Source of the DNA: Eubacteriales bacterium
Lineage (GTDB): Bacteria; Bacillota; Clostridia; Oscillospirales; CAG-272
Direction: 5' to 3'
Assembly (NCBI GenBank): GCA_028709565.1
Contig: JAQVWU010000162.1
Span: forward strand, 1 to 6,775
Length of the DNA: 6,775 nucleotides
Numbering within the stretch: the first letter of the stretch is position 1; every line of letters starts with the position of its first letter. Positions 1 through 6,525 of this stretch are shown here, in pieces. The translations under genes were made by a program, and so were the position numbers. The notes under the pieces were generated by a model. It saw nothing but the letters and a program-made list of their open reading frames with translations. It ran no database searches and was not told where the DNA came from.

Positions 1-180
1 ATCGGAACCTCGTTTATTATGATGGCTGACAAAGCACTGGGTATCGGCAGCATATTTACACACGTGGTCTACGGTTCAAAAGCGGAGGATACCTTTTCAT
101 CCTATTACGCGAAAAATGAGAAATCCTTCAGCTCCAAGTGGGAAGCTATGATAGAGAGATACATGAGCGCGGGCGGTTGA
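1..180 (+). CDS. C-terminal end of an unidentified protein, possibly an extracellular solute-binding protein (partial)
   Basis: Frame 1 is open from the window edge to TGA at 178-180 and gives 59 residues beginning IGTSFIMMADKALGIGSIF and ending MIERYMSAGG. Only the C-terminus is present, so the start and most domains are missing. An amphipathic, lysine- and serine-rich final helix (about residues 37-55, YAKNEKSFSSKWEAMIERY) resembles the last helix of family 1 extracellular sugar-binding lipoproteins in clostridia. That is an impression from memory, not a motif match. Codon use is similar to the neighbouring chromosomal genes. The next gene is convergent, and its stop codon starts on the very next base, so no intergenic terminator exists. 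I am sure that it is a coding 3' end and unsure of the function. Confidence 0.5.
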   Translation: MGTSFIMMADKALGIGSIFTHVVYGSKAEDTFSSYYAKNEKSFSSKWEAMIERYMSAGG

Positions 181-1896
181 TTAAGGATCGCGGCGTCCAC
201 TGTTTACAATTTCATTGTAAACGGGACAGGAGGCAATCAGTTCGGCGTGTGTGCCGCAGCCGGCGAGAGCGCCGTCCTCCAGCACCGCTATGATGTCCGC
301 GTTTTTGACCGATGACGCCCGCTGTGAAACGATGACCTTTGTCGTCTTTGGATATCTTTCGTCAATCGCCTGCCGGAGCCTCTGACCGGTCAGGGTGTCC
401 AGAGCCGAAAAGCTGTCGTCGAATATGAAGATTTCCGGATTGCGGGCAAGGGCACGGGCGATAGTAATCCGCTGGCGCTGACCTCCCGATAAGTCCCGGC
501 CGTCCTGTTGTATCTCGGTATGGATGCCGTCCGCTCTCTGCAAAACAAAATCGGCCTGCGCGATATGCAGCGCTTCATTGATATCGTCATCGGAAACGGT
601 TTGATCGCCCATGCGAATATTCTCGGCTATTGTTCCGGGCAGCAGCTCTGCGTGCTGCGGAACATAGCCGATTTTGTCGCGCAGCATGCCCAGGGGCATA
701 TCGCGGACATTGATCCCGTTTATCGCCACCGTTCCGGCGTCGGCGTCATAGAAGCGCAATACCAGTCGTATCAGCGTGGATTTTCCGGAACCCGTGCCCC
801 CGACAATGCCAAGCGCTGACCCGCGCGGTACGTTCAGGTTTATATCGCGCAGCGCGGGGATGCCTCCGTAGCCGAAGGTTACCCGGTCAAAGCGGATTGC
901 CGGCCGGGTGCCGTCTTCATCGGGGACGGCTGCCGATTCGTTTTCATCGACAGACGTTATTGTATCGAATATTTCGTTTATTCTTGCCGCAGAAGCGGAC
1001 GCCCGCGTAAATGTAACTACCAGACCGGCGGTGACGATAACAGCCGACATAATTTGTGTCATGTAATTGACAAAGGCAATAAGTTCGCCCTGTGTCAGAT
1101 AACCGCCCTCGACCCGGAATCCGCCGAACCAGATTACGGCGGCGATGCCGAGATTTATAATTACATAGGTCAGGGGATTGAGCAGCGCGGTCAGACGGGC
1201 GGCTCCCGCGGTGATTTCAGCCAGCCTGTCGCTGGTCGCGCGGAAACGGATCCGCTCATATTCTTCTTTGGAGAAGGCGCGCACTGCCCGGGTTCCGGTC
1301 AGGTTTTCCCGTGTTATTTGCGCCACACGGTCAAAGGCGCCGCGTATCGCGCGGTAAAAGGGGACCATACGGCTCATTATCAGGTATACCGCGAGGGTAA
1401 GCACCGGCGTTGCCGTCAGGATAATCAGAGACAGCCGCAGGTCTATTATCATCGAGGTGACAATCGCCCCCAGCACGATAAAAGGCGCGCGTATAACCAG
1501 ACGTATGAGCATGGCAACCGCGTACTGCAGGGCGTAGATATCTCCGGTAAGCGCCGAGGTCAGGCGGCTGGTTCCGAAACGGTCAAGCTCGGCGGTTGAC
1601 AGCGCCGTGATTTTTTCGAAGAGGCTGCGCCTTAGGACGGTTCCGGTGCCCTGGGAGGCTACCGACGCAAAATACTGACAGACGGTCGCGCAGCCAAAAC
1701 CGACCGCGCCGAGCAGCACAAGCACAAGCCCCATCTTTATTATATAATCGATATCGCGGTTTGCGACGCCGATATCGATTATTCTCGCCATAATCAGCGG
1801 GACGGTCAATTCAAGCGCCGCCTCGGTCAATTTAAAGGCTGGACCTAAAATCAATTCTTTTTTATAACCTGCGAGATATCGCCGCAGTTTCCACAT
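181..1896 (-). CDS. ABC-type exporter half-transporter (TMD-NBD), degenerate-site subunit of a heterodimeric multidrug-type exporter
   Basis: A 571-residue half-transporter, the usual length. The N-terminal type I exporter membrane domain (about residues 1-320) has six predicted membrane segments, near 16-38, 53-75, 130-148, 155-175, 240-258 and 275-297. The nucleotide-binding domain follows (about 335-571): Walker A GGTGSGKST (366-374), Q-loop YVPQ (411-414), signature LSGGQ (469-473), Walker B IFIFDD (489-494) and D-loop SALD (497-500). The catalytic Glu after Walker B is Asp494, and the switch His is Gln525 (VSQR). In families such as BmrCD, LmrCD and TM287/288 this pattern marks the subunit that forms the non-hydrolysing site and needs a canonical partner. 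No partner is adjacent: the left neighbour is convergent and the right neighbour divergent. The start at 1896 is supported by a GGGG Shine-Dalgarno-like run 11 bases upstream and a promoter at 1956-1984. Substrate unknown; a drug or peptide/lipid exporter at the cytoplasmic membrane is likely. Confidence 0.93.
   Translation of the reverse strand: MWKLRRYLAGYKKELILGPAFKLTEAALELTVPLIMARIIDIGVANRDIDYIIKMGLVLVLLGAVGFGCATVCQYFASVASQGTGTVLRRSLFEKITALSTAELDRFGTSRLTSALTGDIYALQYAVAMLIRLVIRAPFIVLGAIVTSMIIDLRLSLIILTATPVLTLAVYLIMSRMVPFYRAIRGAFDRVAQITRENLTGTRAVRAFSKEEYERIRFRATSDRLAEITAGAARLTALLNPLTYVIINLGIAAVIWFGGFRVEGGYLTQGELIAFVNYMTQIMSAVIVTAGLVVTFTRASASAARINEIFDTITSVDENESAAVPDEDGTRPAIRFDRVTFGYGGIPALRDINLNVPRGSALGIVGGTGSGKSTLIRLVLRFYDADAGTVAINGINVRDMPLGMLRDKIGYVPQHAELLPGTIAENIRMGDQTVSDDDINEALHIAQADFVLQRADGIHTEIQQDGRDLSGGQRQRITIARALARNPEIFIFDDSFSALDTLTGQRLRQAIDERYPKTTKVIVSQRASSVKNADIIAVLEDGALAGCGTHAELIASCPVYNEIVNSGRRDP
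200..224. repeat. Perfect 9-bp inverted repeat inside the 3' end of the ABC exporter gene
   Basis: GTTTACAAT at 202-210 and ATTGTAAAC at 214-222 are exact reverse complements around a TTC loop. A U-G wobble (201/223) and a C-G pair (200/224) extend the stem to 11 pairs. It lies 20 bases beyond the abutting stop codons and encodes the exporter residues VYNEIVN. No T-tract follows on either strand, so it is not a classical intrinsic terminator. It could still stabilise the 3' end of the plus-strand transcript, or it may be a by-product of the coding sequence. Confidence 0.5.
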
Positions 1897-1955
1897 ATAT
1901 AATGTTTCCCCGTCTTTTAGTGTATTTTTGGCTTTTCGGTAAGTGCCGTATATAA

Positions 1956-1984
1956 ATTATATCTTTTTGTTTATATTAATGCAA
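1956..1984 (-). promoter_or_regulatory. Sigma-A-type promoter for the ABC exporter gene
   Basis: Read on the minus strand, TTGCAT (plus positions 1979-1984) and TATAAT (1956-1961) are separated by exactly 17 bases. Transcription should begin near 1949, leaving a leader of about 50 bases before the ATG at 1896. The -10 box is a perfect consensus. The -35 box overlaps the left arm of the inverted repeat at 1974-1983, so a protein bound there could block this promoter. Confidence 0.7.
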
Positions 1985-2059
1985 CTATTACCGTGTAAAT
2001 AAAACGGTCATGATAGTAATATTTTCTTCTTAAAGAAAAATCATCAAAATGCATTAATA
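1974..2059. repeat. Perfect 10-bp inverted repeat between the divergent promoters
   Basis: TATTAATGCA (1974-1983) and TGCATTAATA (2050-2059) are exact reverse complements with 66 bases between them. The left arm covers most of the -35 box of the exporter promoter. The right arm lies 46 bases upstream of the -35 box of the SLH-protein promoter. The segment between the arms holds two smaller inverted pairs: ACCGT/ACGGT (1990-1994 and 2004-2008), and TTTTCTT/AAGAAAA (2022-2028 and 2033-2039). The arrangement could be a looping operator, but AT-rich DNA produces chance palindromes. Confidence 0.45.
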
Positions 2060-2111
2060 AAGCGTTAATAACGGTTGCAAAATTGTTGCATATGCATAAA
2101 TTTGCTTGCAA
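2051..2111. repeat. Helically phased short repeats upstream of the SLH-protein promoter
   Basis: GCRTTAATAA occurs at 2051-2060 and again at 2062-2071, an 11-base step. TTGCA occurs at 2075, 2086 and 2106, steps of 11 and 20 bases; the last copy is the -35 box itself. A 10-bp palindrome TGCATATGCA lies at 2087-2096. Spacings near multiples of one helical turn place the copies on the same DNA face, as expected for cooperative regulator binding or a curved activating region. No known regulator is recognised. Confidence 0.35.
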
Positions 2112-2134
2112 TTGAAAAATCGGTGTGATATTAT
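2106..2134 (+). promoter_or_regulatory. Extended -10 promoter for the SLH-domain surface protein
   Basis: TTGCAA (2106-2111) and TATTAT (2129-2134) are separated by 17 bases, with TG at 2126-2127 in the extended -10 position. The predicted start of transcription is about 2141-2142, which places the UTR hairpin at the extreme 5' end of the mRNA. The promoter, hairpin leader and strong ribosome binding site together suggest high expression. Confidence 0.7.
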
Positions 2135-2142
2135 TGATGCTA

Positions 2143-2190
2143 CAGCGGCAGCCGGGGGGACCCCGCAACGCTGACAAAAAAAACGGGAGG
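2143..2190 (+). promoter_or_regulatory. 5'-UTR two-tier hairpin followed by an A-tract and a strong ribosome binding site
   Basis: The outer stem CAGCG/CGCTG pairs 2143-2147 with 2169-2173. The inner stem CGGGG/CCCCG pairs 2153-2157 with 2161-2165 around a three-base loop. An A8 run (2176-2183) and the Shine-Dalgarno sequence GGGAGG (2185-2190) follow, eight bases before the ATG at 2199. A hairpin starting one or two bases from the predicted 5' end is typical of leaders that protect abundant mRNAs from decay. The site is left free for ribosomes, so this does not look like an attenuator. Confidence 0.55.
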
Positions 2191-2198
2191 AACACTTA

Positions 2199-5072
2199 AT
2201 GACAAACTTTAAGACTGCAGTCCGCAGACTTGCCTCATTGATGCTGGCTTTAATGCTCACGGCGTCTATGGCTGTCAGTGTGTCGGCAAAGAATTATACC
2301 GATGTCATCGACAACGATTATACCGAACAAATTGACATGTTGTCCGATATCGGAATAATGATCGGAACATCGGAAGATGAATTCTCGCCTGACATGGATG
2401 TTACACGTGAACAGATGGCTCTTTTACTGTTCCGTACTATGCTCGGCAGAGATAATTCGGGTACGGTGAACACCACCGCGTTCGAAGATCTGTATGACCC
2501 CACCTACCACGGTGCAATCTCTTGGGCGAATGCTGCCGGATACATAATCGGCACATCCGATACAACCTTCGAGCCTGTTGGCGGAATCACGCTTCAGGAC
2601 GCGATGACCATGATTGTCCGCGCACTCGGTCAGTCTCATTCCGCGATGGACCGGGGTTATCCCTGGACATACATTGACGCGGCAGTAAAACTGGGTCTGG
2701 ACGAAGGGCTGAATAACATCAGCTATACCAAGACACTTACGCGCGCCGAAACAGCGACCCTTGTTTACAATGCTCTTACGGCACAATACCTCATTCCCAA
2801 GACATCCTCGGCCGGTACATATGTAGTATCGACTACTATAGTCGAAAATGTTTACGGATTCGAGATTGATGAGGGCATCGTTGTCGCAACCAACGATTAC
2901 ACTATCGAAGGATATTCGAAGGTCATCAAGAACGGTTATGTCACCCTTGAAATGTCCGACGGCGTTTCAATGACGGTAAACTTTGATGAACTCAACATGG
3001 AAGGCAGCCCCGAGAGCTGGCTTGGCAAAAAGATTAAACTCGTCTACAAAGCCGACGAGAAAACAAAACTGGTAACGGTATTCGGCTCATCATATGCGGG
3101 CGTGTCAAAAAATATCGACACCGTTGAAATCGCGGTCGACGGCAGTATCGTCATGGACGGCGTTAAATACGAAACGGTTGCCGCAAAATCGGGCACCCTC
3201 AGCACAAACAAAAACGAAATCTATGTTTATATTTATGACAACGACGGCAAACTCGCCAAACTGGCTGACAACGCGGCGGTATCCTCAGCGCTCAGATTCT
3301 TCAATCTTGAGCTTATCAGAGACAATGCGGGATCCGATGCGGCAGACCGCGCCATTATCAAACCCTGGTCTTTCGGACAGCTGACAATCACCGGCGGTCA
3401 GATCAACATAGCCGGCAATCTTGCCGAAGATCAGCTTACCGGTGGTTTTGTCAACAATGTCAATGCCAAAAACGGCGACTATGTGCTCTATTACTATAAC
3501 GCCGAAAACAAATCCCTCGAAATTCCCGAAGTGCTTATTGCCACCCCAGGCGCGGTTGTTACACGCTTAACCGCCGCATCGGCAACAATCGGCGGAGTTG
3601 AATACAAGCTGACATACGCCCCGGCAAACGCACTCAATATCGGACAGAACGCGTCTGTTATCGCAAAGAACGGCTATATCTTAGCGGTTGTAAACGCGCC
3701 GGCGGTCACTGCCGAATCAACATACCTCATCGCGACATCAAACGCATCCTCCGTATACATTGACGGTTATGTAAGATATGCGTTTACCGCAAATGTTGAC
3801 GGTGTTTCCAAAAACATAATCACCTCTCAGCCCGCGGTTACCGTAAACGGCGTTTACAGATATACCGTTGACGCGAACGGCATATACAGCCTTTATGATA
3901 CAGGCAGCGCGTTCTTCGTACAGAACGGTGATTTCTCCTCTATATTCAATAATATAAACGCAGCTACAATCTCCACGGCGTCGTCGCCCTACTATCAGCT
4001 GGGCAATGTCAAATTCGTTACCGATAATAATACGGTAATTATTGTCAAAAACAACGGCGTATATACCGCCAAGACCGGCGCGTATACCGGAGATATAACA
4101 ATAAACGCGAACGCCTCGGTTGTCTCGGTATTTAAAAACAATATCGGCGATGTCAAAACTCTGAGCTTCCTGTTTATCAGCGACGGTTCGCTTGCGCGTA
4201 CCGACATCACACAGACATATGTTAAGGTCCTTGCCGCCAACGGTTCCGAATACGTAAACAATACGGTATATTATGTATACACGGTTCTCAACATAAGCAG
4301 CGGCCAGATATCCGCCAACAGATCGGTTTACAGCAACCTTGCCATCGGCAATGTATACGCTACCGACGCTGCAGGCAACATTCTCAATATCGCCGCCGAC
4401 CTGCTTGCCTCCGCAAGAATTACGGGTTATACAGCCTCTACCGTTACAATCGGCGGAGCAACCTTCAGACTCACGGCGAATACAAAAGCAATAAAACTCA
4501 ATGCCGACAACACGGCAACCGCTGTTACACCGGCGTCTCTGCTGAACACCACTGTGACCTATTACGCGGTAAACGGCGACATGATACTCATTATCAGTCC
4601 CCTGAACACCCCCGATACCCTCACAGGCATAGTCAGCTCGGGCAGCCCGGCGGATTACCCGAACATCCCGGCCGTTATAGTTGAAAATTATACCGGCAAA
4701 ACCGTAAATGATCTGAAAAATATCAGCATGGATATCAAGGTCATAAGCGGAGCAAACGAGCCTGCGTACTTTGTTATGACAGCCAACAACGGCGGAGCCG
4801 ATGTATATATTACATCATGGTTCAAACCCTTTACCACAGCCGCCGGTACGGTTAATCACGTAGTATGGGGTGAAGACGCTTACGAGATTACCGCAGGCAC
4901 CGGTTACGCGGTTGCCGACGCAACACATTCAAACGTAGCGGGCGGATCCGGAGCGACAGACCTGGTAGGTCAGGCGTTTTATGACGAATTCGGCGGTTAC
5001 ACGGTAACCAAAGTTGAAGTTAAAATGTTTGGCGGACCGCAGACCATAGAAGTTTCCAATTACGCCGATTAA
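2199..5072 (+). CDS. Secreted S-layer-homology (SLH) domain surface protein
   Basis: A 957-residue exported wall-associated protein. Residues 1-30 are a signal peptide: basic FKTAVRR, a hydrophobic core around 11-22, and the cleavage site VSA before Lys31. Three SLH motifs follow, at about 31-80 (ending VTREQMALLLFR), 92-143 (ending ITLQDAMTMIVRAL) and 153-192 (ending LTRAETATLVYNAL). SLH trimers bind pyruvylated secondary cell-wall polysaccharide; here the second copy has lost the TRAE-type motif. Residues 210-957 are Asn-, Thr- and Val-rich predicted beta structure with weak modular repetition, for example TRLTAASATIGG (455-466) against RITGYTASTVTIGG (740-752). I found no cysteine in the protein and no enzymatic motif. 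Its own promoter, structured leader, strong GGGAGG ribosome binding site and downstream terminator indicate an abundant monocistronic product, perhaps the S-layer protein itself or another large surface protein. SLH assignment is firm; the role of the remainder is unknown. Confidence 0.92.
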   Translation: MTNFKTAVRRLASLMLALMLTASMAVSVSAKNYTDVIDNDYTEQIDMLSDIGIMIGTSEDEFSPDMDVTREQMALLLFRTMLGRDNSGTVNTTAFEDLYDPTYHGAISWANAAGYIIGTSDTTFEPVGGITLQDAMTMIVRALGQSHSAMDRGYPWTYIDAAVKLGLDEGLNNISYTKTLTRAETATLVYNALTAQYLIPKTSSAGTYVVSTTIVENVYGFEIDEGIVVATNDYTIEGYSKVIKNGYVTLEMSDGVSMTVNFDELNMEGSPESWLGKKIKLVYKADEKTKLVTVFGSSYAGVSKNIDTVEIAVDGSIVMDGVKYETVAAKSGTLSTNKNEIYVYIYDNDGKLAKLADNAAVSSALRFFNLELIRDNAGSDAADRAIIKPWSFGQLTITGGQINIAGNLAEDQLTGGFVNNVNAKNGDYVLYYYNAENKSLEIPEVLIATPGAVVTRLTAASATIGGVEYKLTYAPANALNIGQNASVIAKNGYILAVVNAPAVTAESTYLIATSNASSVYIDGYVRYAFTANVDGVSKNIITSQPAVTVNGVYRYTVDANGIYSLYDTGSAFFVQNGDFSSIFNNINAATISTASSPYYQLGNVKFVTDNNTVIIVKNNGVYTAKTGAYTGDITINANASVVSVFKNNIGDVKTLSFLFISDGSLARTDITQTYVKVLAANGSEYVNNTVYYVYTVLNISSGQISANRSVYSNLAIGNVYATDAAGNILNIAADLLASARITGYTASTVTIGGATFRLTANTKAIKLNADNTATAVTPASLLNTTVTYYAVNGDMILIISPLNTPDTLTGIVSSGSPADYPNIPAVIVENYTGKTVNDLKNISMDIKVISGANEPAYFVMTANNGGADVYITSWFKPFTTAAGTVNHVVWGEDAYEITAGTGYAVADATHSNVAGGSGATDLVGQAFYDEFGGYTVTKVEVKMFGGPQTIEVSNYAD

Positions 5073-5100
5073 TTAACGGTTATAAAGCATACAACACAAA

Positions 5101-5130
5101 CGGAAGAGCTCCCGAAAGGGGGCTTTTTCG
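5101..5130 (+). terminator. Rho-independent terminator of the SLH-protein gene
   Basis: AGCTCCC (5107-5113) pairs with GGGGGCT (5118-5124) around a GAAA tetraloop, followed by a T-run (5124-5128). Further pairing of CGGAAG (5101-5106) with the T-run and the bases after it (5125-5130) extends the stem to 13 pairs including three G-U. It lies 28 bases after the TAA at 5072 and separates the surface-protein transcript from the downstream methyltransferase gene. Confidence 0.88.
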
Positions 5131-5158
5131 CTGTCCGGATTAATATTAGCCCGAATTA

Positions 5159-5187
5159 TTGCATTGTGCCCCAATATCGGATATAAT
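5159..5187 (+). promoter_or_regulatory. Sigma-A-type promoter for the rlmD-like methyltransferase
   Basis: TTGCAT (5159-5164) and TATAAT (5182-5187) are separated by 17 bases. The same -35 and -10 hexamers and spacing occur in the exporter promoter. The predicted transcription start is near 5194, giving a leader of about 60 bases. It lies just after the terminator, so the methyltransferase is a separate transcription unit. Confidence 0.72.
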
Positions 5188-5238
5188 AAAAAGGGATTAC
5201 AAAACTATCTGAACGATTGTGATTATACGGGATGTATG

Positions 5239-5265
5239 AAATGGCGGATATAAAATGGCGGATAT
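5239..5265 (+). repeat. 13-bp direct repeat with 14-bp period spanning the methyltransferase start
   Basis: The 13 bases AAATGGCGGATAT occur at 5239-5251 and again at 5253-5265. The period of 14 is not a multiple of three. Each copy contains an ATG (5241 and 5255) followed by GCG GAT. The simplest explanation is a short tandem duplication at the translation start of the methyltransferase gene. Confidence 0.85.
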
Positions 5266-5267
5266 GA
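5241..5267 (+). CDS. Possible 8-codon leader ORF overlapping the methyltransferase start
   Basis: ATG at 5241 reads MADIKWRI and stops at TGA 5265-5267; the frame can also start at ATG 5232. GGGA (5229-5232) lies eight bases upstream of 5241, which is correct Shine-Dalgarno spacing for this ATG but too far (22 bases) from the ATG at 5255. Its TGA overlaps the internal methyltransferase ATG at 5264 as ATGA, a layout that permits termination-reinitiation. It probably arose from the duplication and may only serve translational coupling. Confidence 0.35.
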   Translation: MADIKWRI

Positions 5268-6496
5268 TAAAAAAGAACGATATATATACGGTTGAGATAA
5301 CCGACATGACCAACCTTGGGGCGGGGGTTGCCCGGGTCGGAGGCAGGGTGATTTTTGTCAACGGCGGCGTTGACGGCGATACCCTCGTCATTAAGATTAT
5401 AAAGGTCGCCCGCGATTACTGCGTTGCCCGGTGTGAGCGTATTGTCATACCGTCACCCCACCGCGCCCAAAGCGCATGCGCCGTTTCAAATCGCTGCGGC
5501 GGCTGCGTTTACCGCAATATTACCTATGAACATGAACTCGAACTAAAACGCAGCCGCGTGATATCCGCGTTTCGCAAAGCCGGTCTCAATCCGGAGATAA
5601 CCGGGGTGTTGAACACGGGGGTAAGGGACGGATGGCGGAATAAAATTCAGCTGCCGGCAGGACCGGACGGTAAAATGGGTTATTACGCGCCCCACAGCCA
5701 TGAGATAATAGAATTCGGCACCTGCCTGCTGCACAGGCGGGAATTTGATGAAATTATCGGTTTTATCGGCGCCTGTATACGCACAAACCCGATAAAAAGT
5801 CTGAGGCATTTATGTCTGCGCACAGGAGAGGGCGGGGTCATGGTTTGCTTTGTCGCGTGGGATGAGTTTGCCGAAGCCGAAACGCTGGCGGAAGCGGTGA
5901 TGAAGCGTTTCCCCGAAGTGAAAAGCGCGGTGCTCAATATAAACGCAGACGATACAAATGTCATATTCGGCGACCGGTTCATAACGCTGGCAGGGGATGA
6001 CTTTATCGAGGACATCCTGCTCTCCCTTCGCTTCCGGATTTCCCCGCGGTCTTTTTATCAGGTAAACCGCGACGCCGCCGCGCTGGCCTATGAAAAACTG
6101 CGTGAGATCGCCGGCATCCGTCCCGGTGATGTAATATGCGACCTTTTTTGCGGTATCGGCACAATCGGTTTATATCTGATAAAAAACACCGGCGCGTCCC
6201 GGCTCATCGGTGTGGAGGTCATCGGCGAAGCGGTGGAAAACGCCCGTATAAACGCCTCCCTCAACGGCATAACCAATGCCGAATTCATCCGCGCCGACGC
6301 CGGCGGAGAACTGGATGTCATCGGGGAAGCCGATATCATCGTCGTCGACCCCCCGCGCAAAGGTCTCTCCCCCGGTCTTATCTCCCGTATCGCCCAATCC
6401 CCTGCGAGAGGGGTTGTGTATATGTCATGCGACCCCGACACCCTGGCCCGCGACTGCCGCGCTTTTTGTGATATAACTATAGTATGGGTACGGTAA
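5255..6496 (+). CDS. rlmD: 23S rRNA (uracil-C5)-methyltransferase, RlmD/RlmCD (RumA) type, reading frame broken before the C-terminal motif
   Basis: SAM-dependent enzyme that makes 5-methyluridine in 23S rRNA; the RlmD or RlmCD site specificity cannot be set from sequence alone. The open frame gives 413 residues. An N-terminal TRAM domain occupies about 5-62. Iron-sulfur cysteines fit C75, C81, C84 and C157. The methyltransferase fold carries FYQVN (267-271), SAM motif DLFCGIGTIG (296-305), DPPRKG (365-370) and nucleophile Cys392 in SCDPDTLARD. After CRAFCD the frame runs off as ITIVWVR and stops at 6496. The family's last motif, with the general base Glu in HVE, is missing from this frame but present in the -1 frame at 6505-6552. 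The encoded 413-residue product should therefore be inactive unless the frame is restored. ATG 5264 (MIKKNDIY, the usual family beginning) is an alternative start. The gene is monocistronic from the promoter at 5159-5187. Confidence 0.88.
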   Translation: MADMIKKNDIYTVEITDMTNLGAGVARVGGRVIFVNGGVDGDTLVIKIIKVARDYCVARCERIVIPSPHRAQSACAVSNRCGGCVYRNITYEHELELKRSRVISAFRKAGLNPEITGVLNTGVRDGWRNKIQLPAGPDGKMGYYAPHSHEIIEFGTCLLHRREFDEIIGFIGACIRTNPIKSLRHLCLRTGEGGVMVCFVAWDEFAEAETLAEAVMKRFPEVKSAVLNINADDTNVIFGDRFITLAGDDFIEDILLSLRFRISPRSFYQVNRDAAALAYEKLREIAGIRPGDVICDLFCGIGTIGLYLIKNTGASRLIGVEVIGEAVENARINASLNGITNAEFIRADAGGELDVIGEADIIVVDPPRKGLSPGLISRIAQSPARGVVYMSCDPDTLARDCRAFCDITIVWVR

Positions 6497-6525
6497 CACC
6501 CATTGATATGTTCCCCGGGACAGGT

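Noticed and set aside
508..819. Plus-strand 103-codon frame
   Set aside because: It is a shadow of the exporter nucleotide-binding domain on the opposite strand.
1054..1599. Long plus-strand open frame of 181 codons
   Set aside because: It lies antisense inside the exporter gene, has low-complexity composition and no recognisable motif, and is explained by the GC-rich codon pattern of the opposite strand.
2022..2039. AT-only hairpin TTTTCTT/AAGAAAA as a terminator
   Set aside because: It has one G-C pair, no following T-run that fits a terminator, and lies upstream of both promoters' transcripts.
1971..2260. Minus-strand short frames in the divergent region
   Set aside because: They overlap both promoters and the signal-peptide region, have no good ribosome binding site and no protein-like composition.
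6463..6471. Possible programmed -1 frameshift on the T5 run (T TTT TGT)
   Set aside because: A -1 slip there is followed at once by TGA at 6469-6471, so it could not reach the conserved C-terminal motif; no suitable downstream stimulatory structure was evident.
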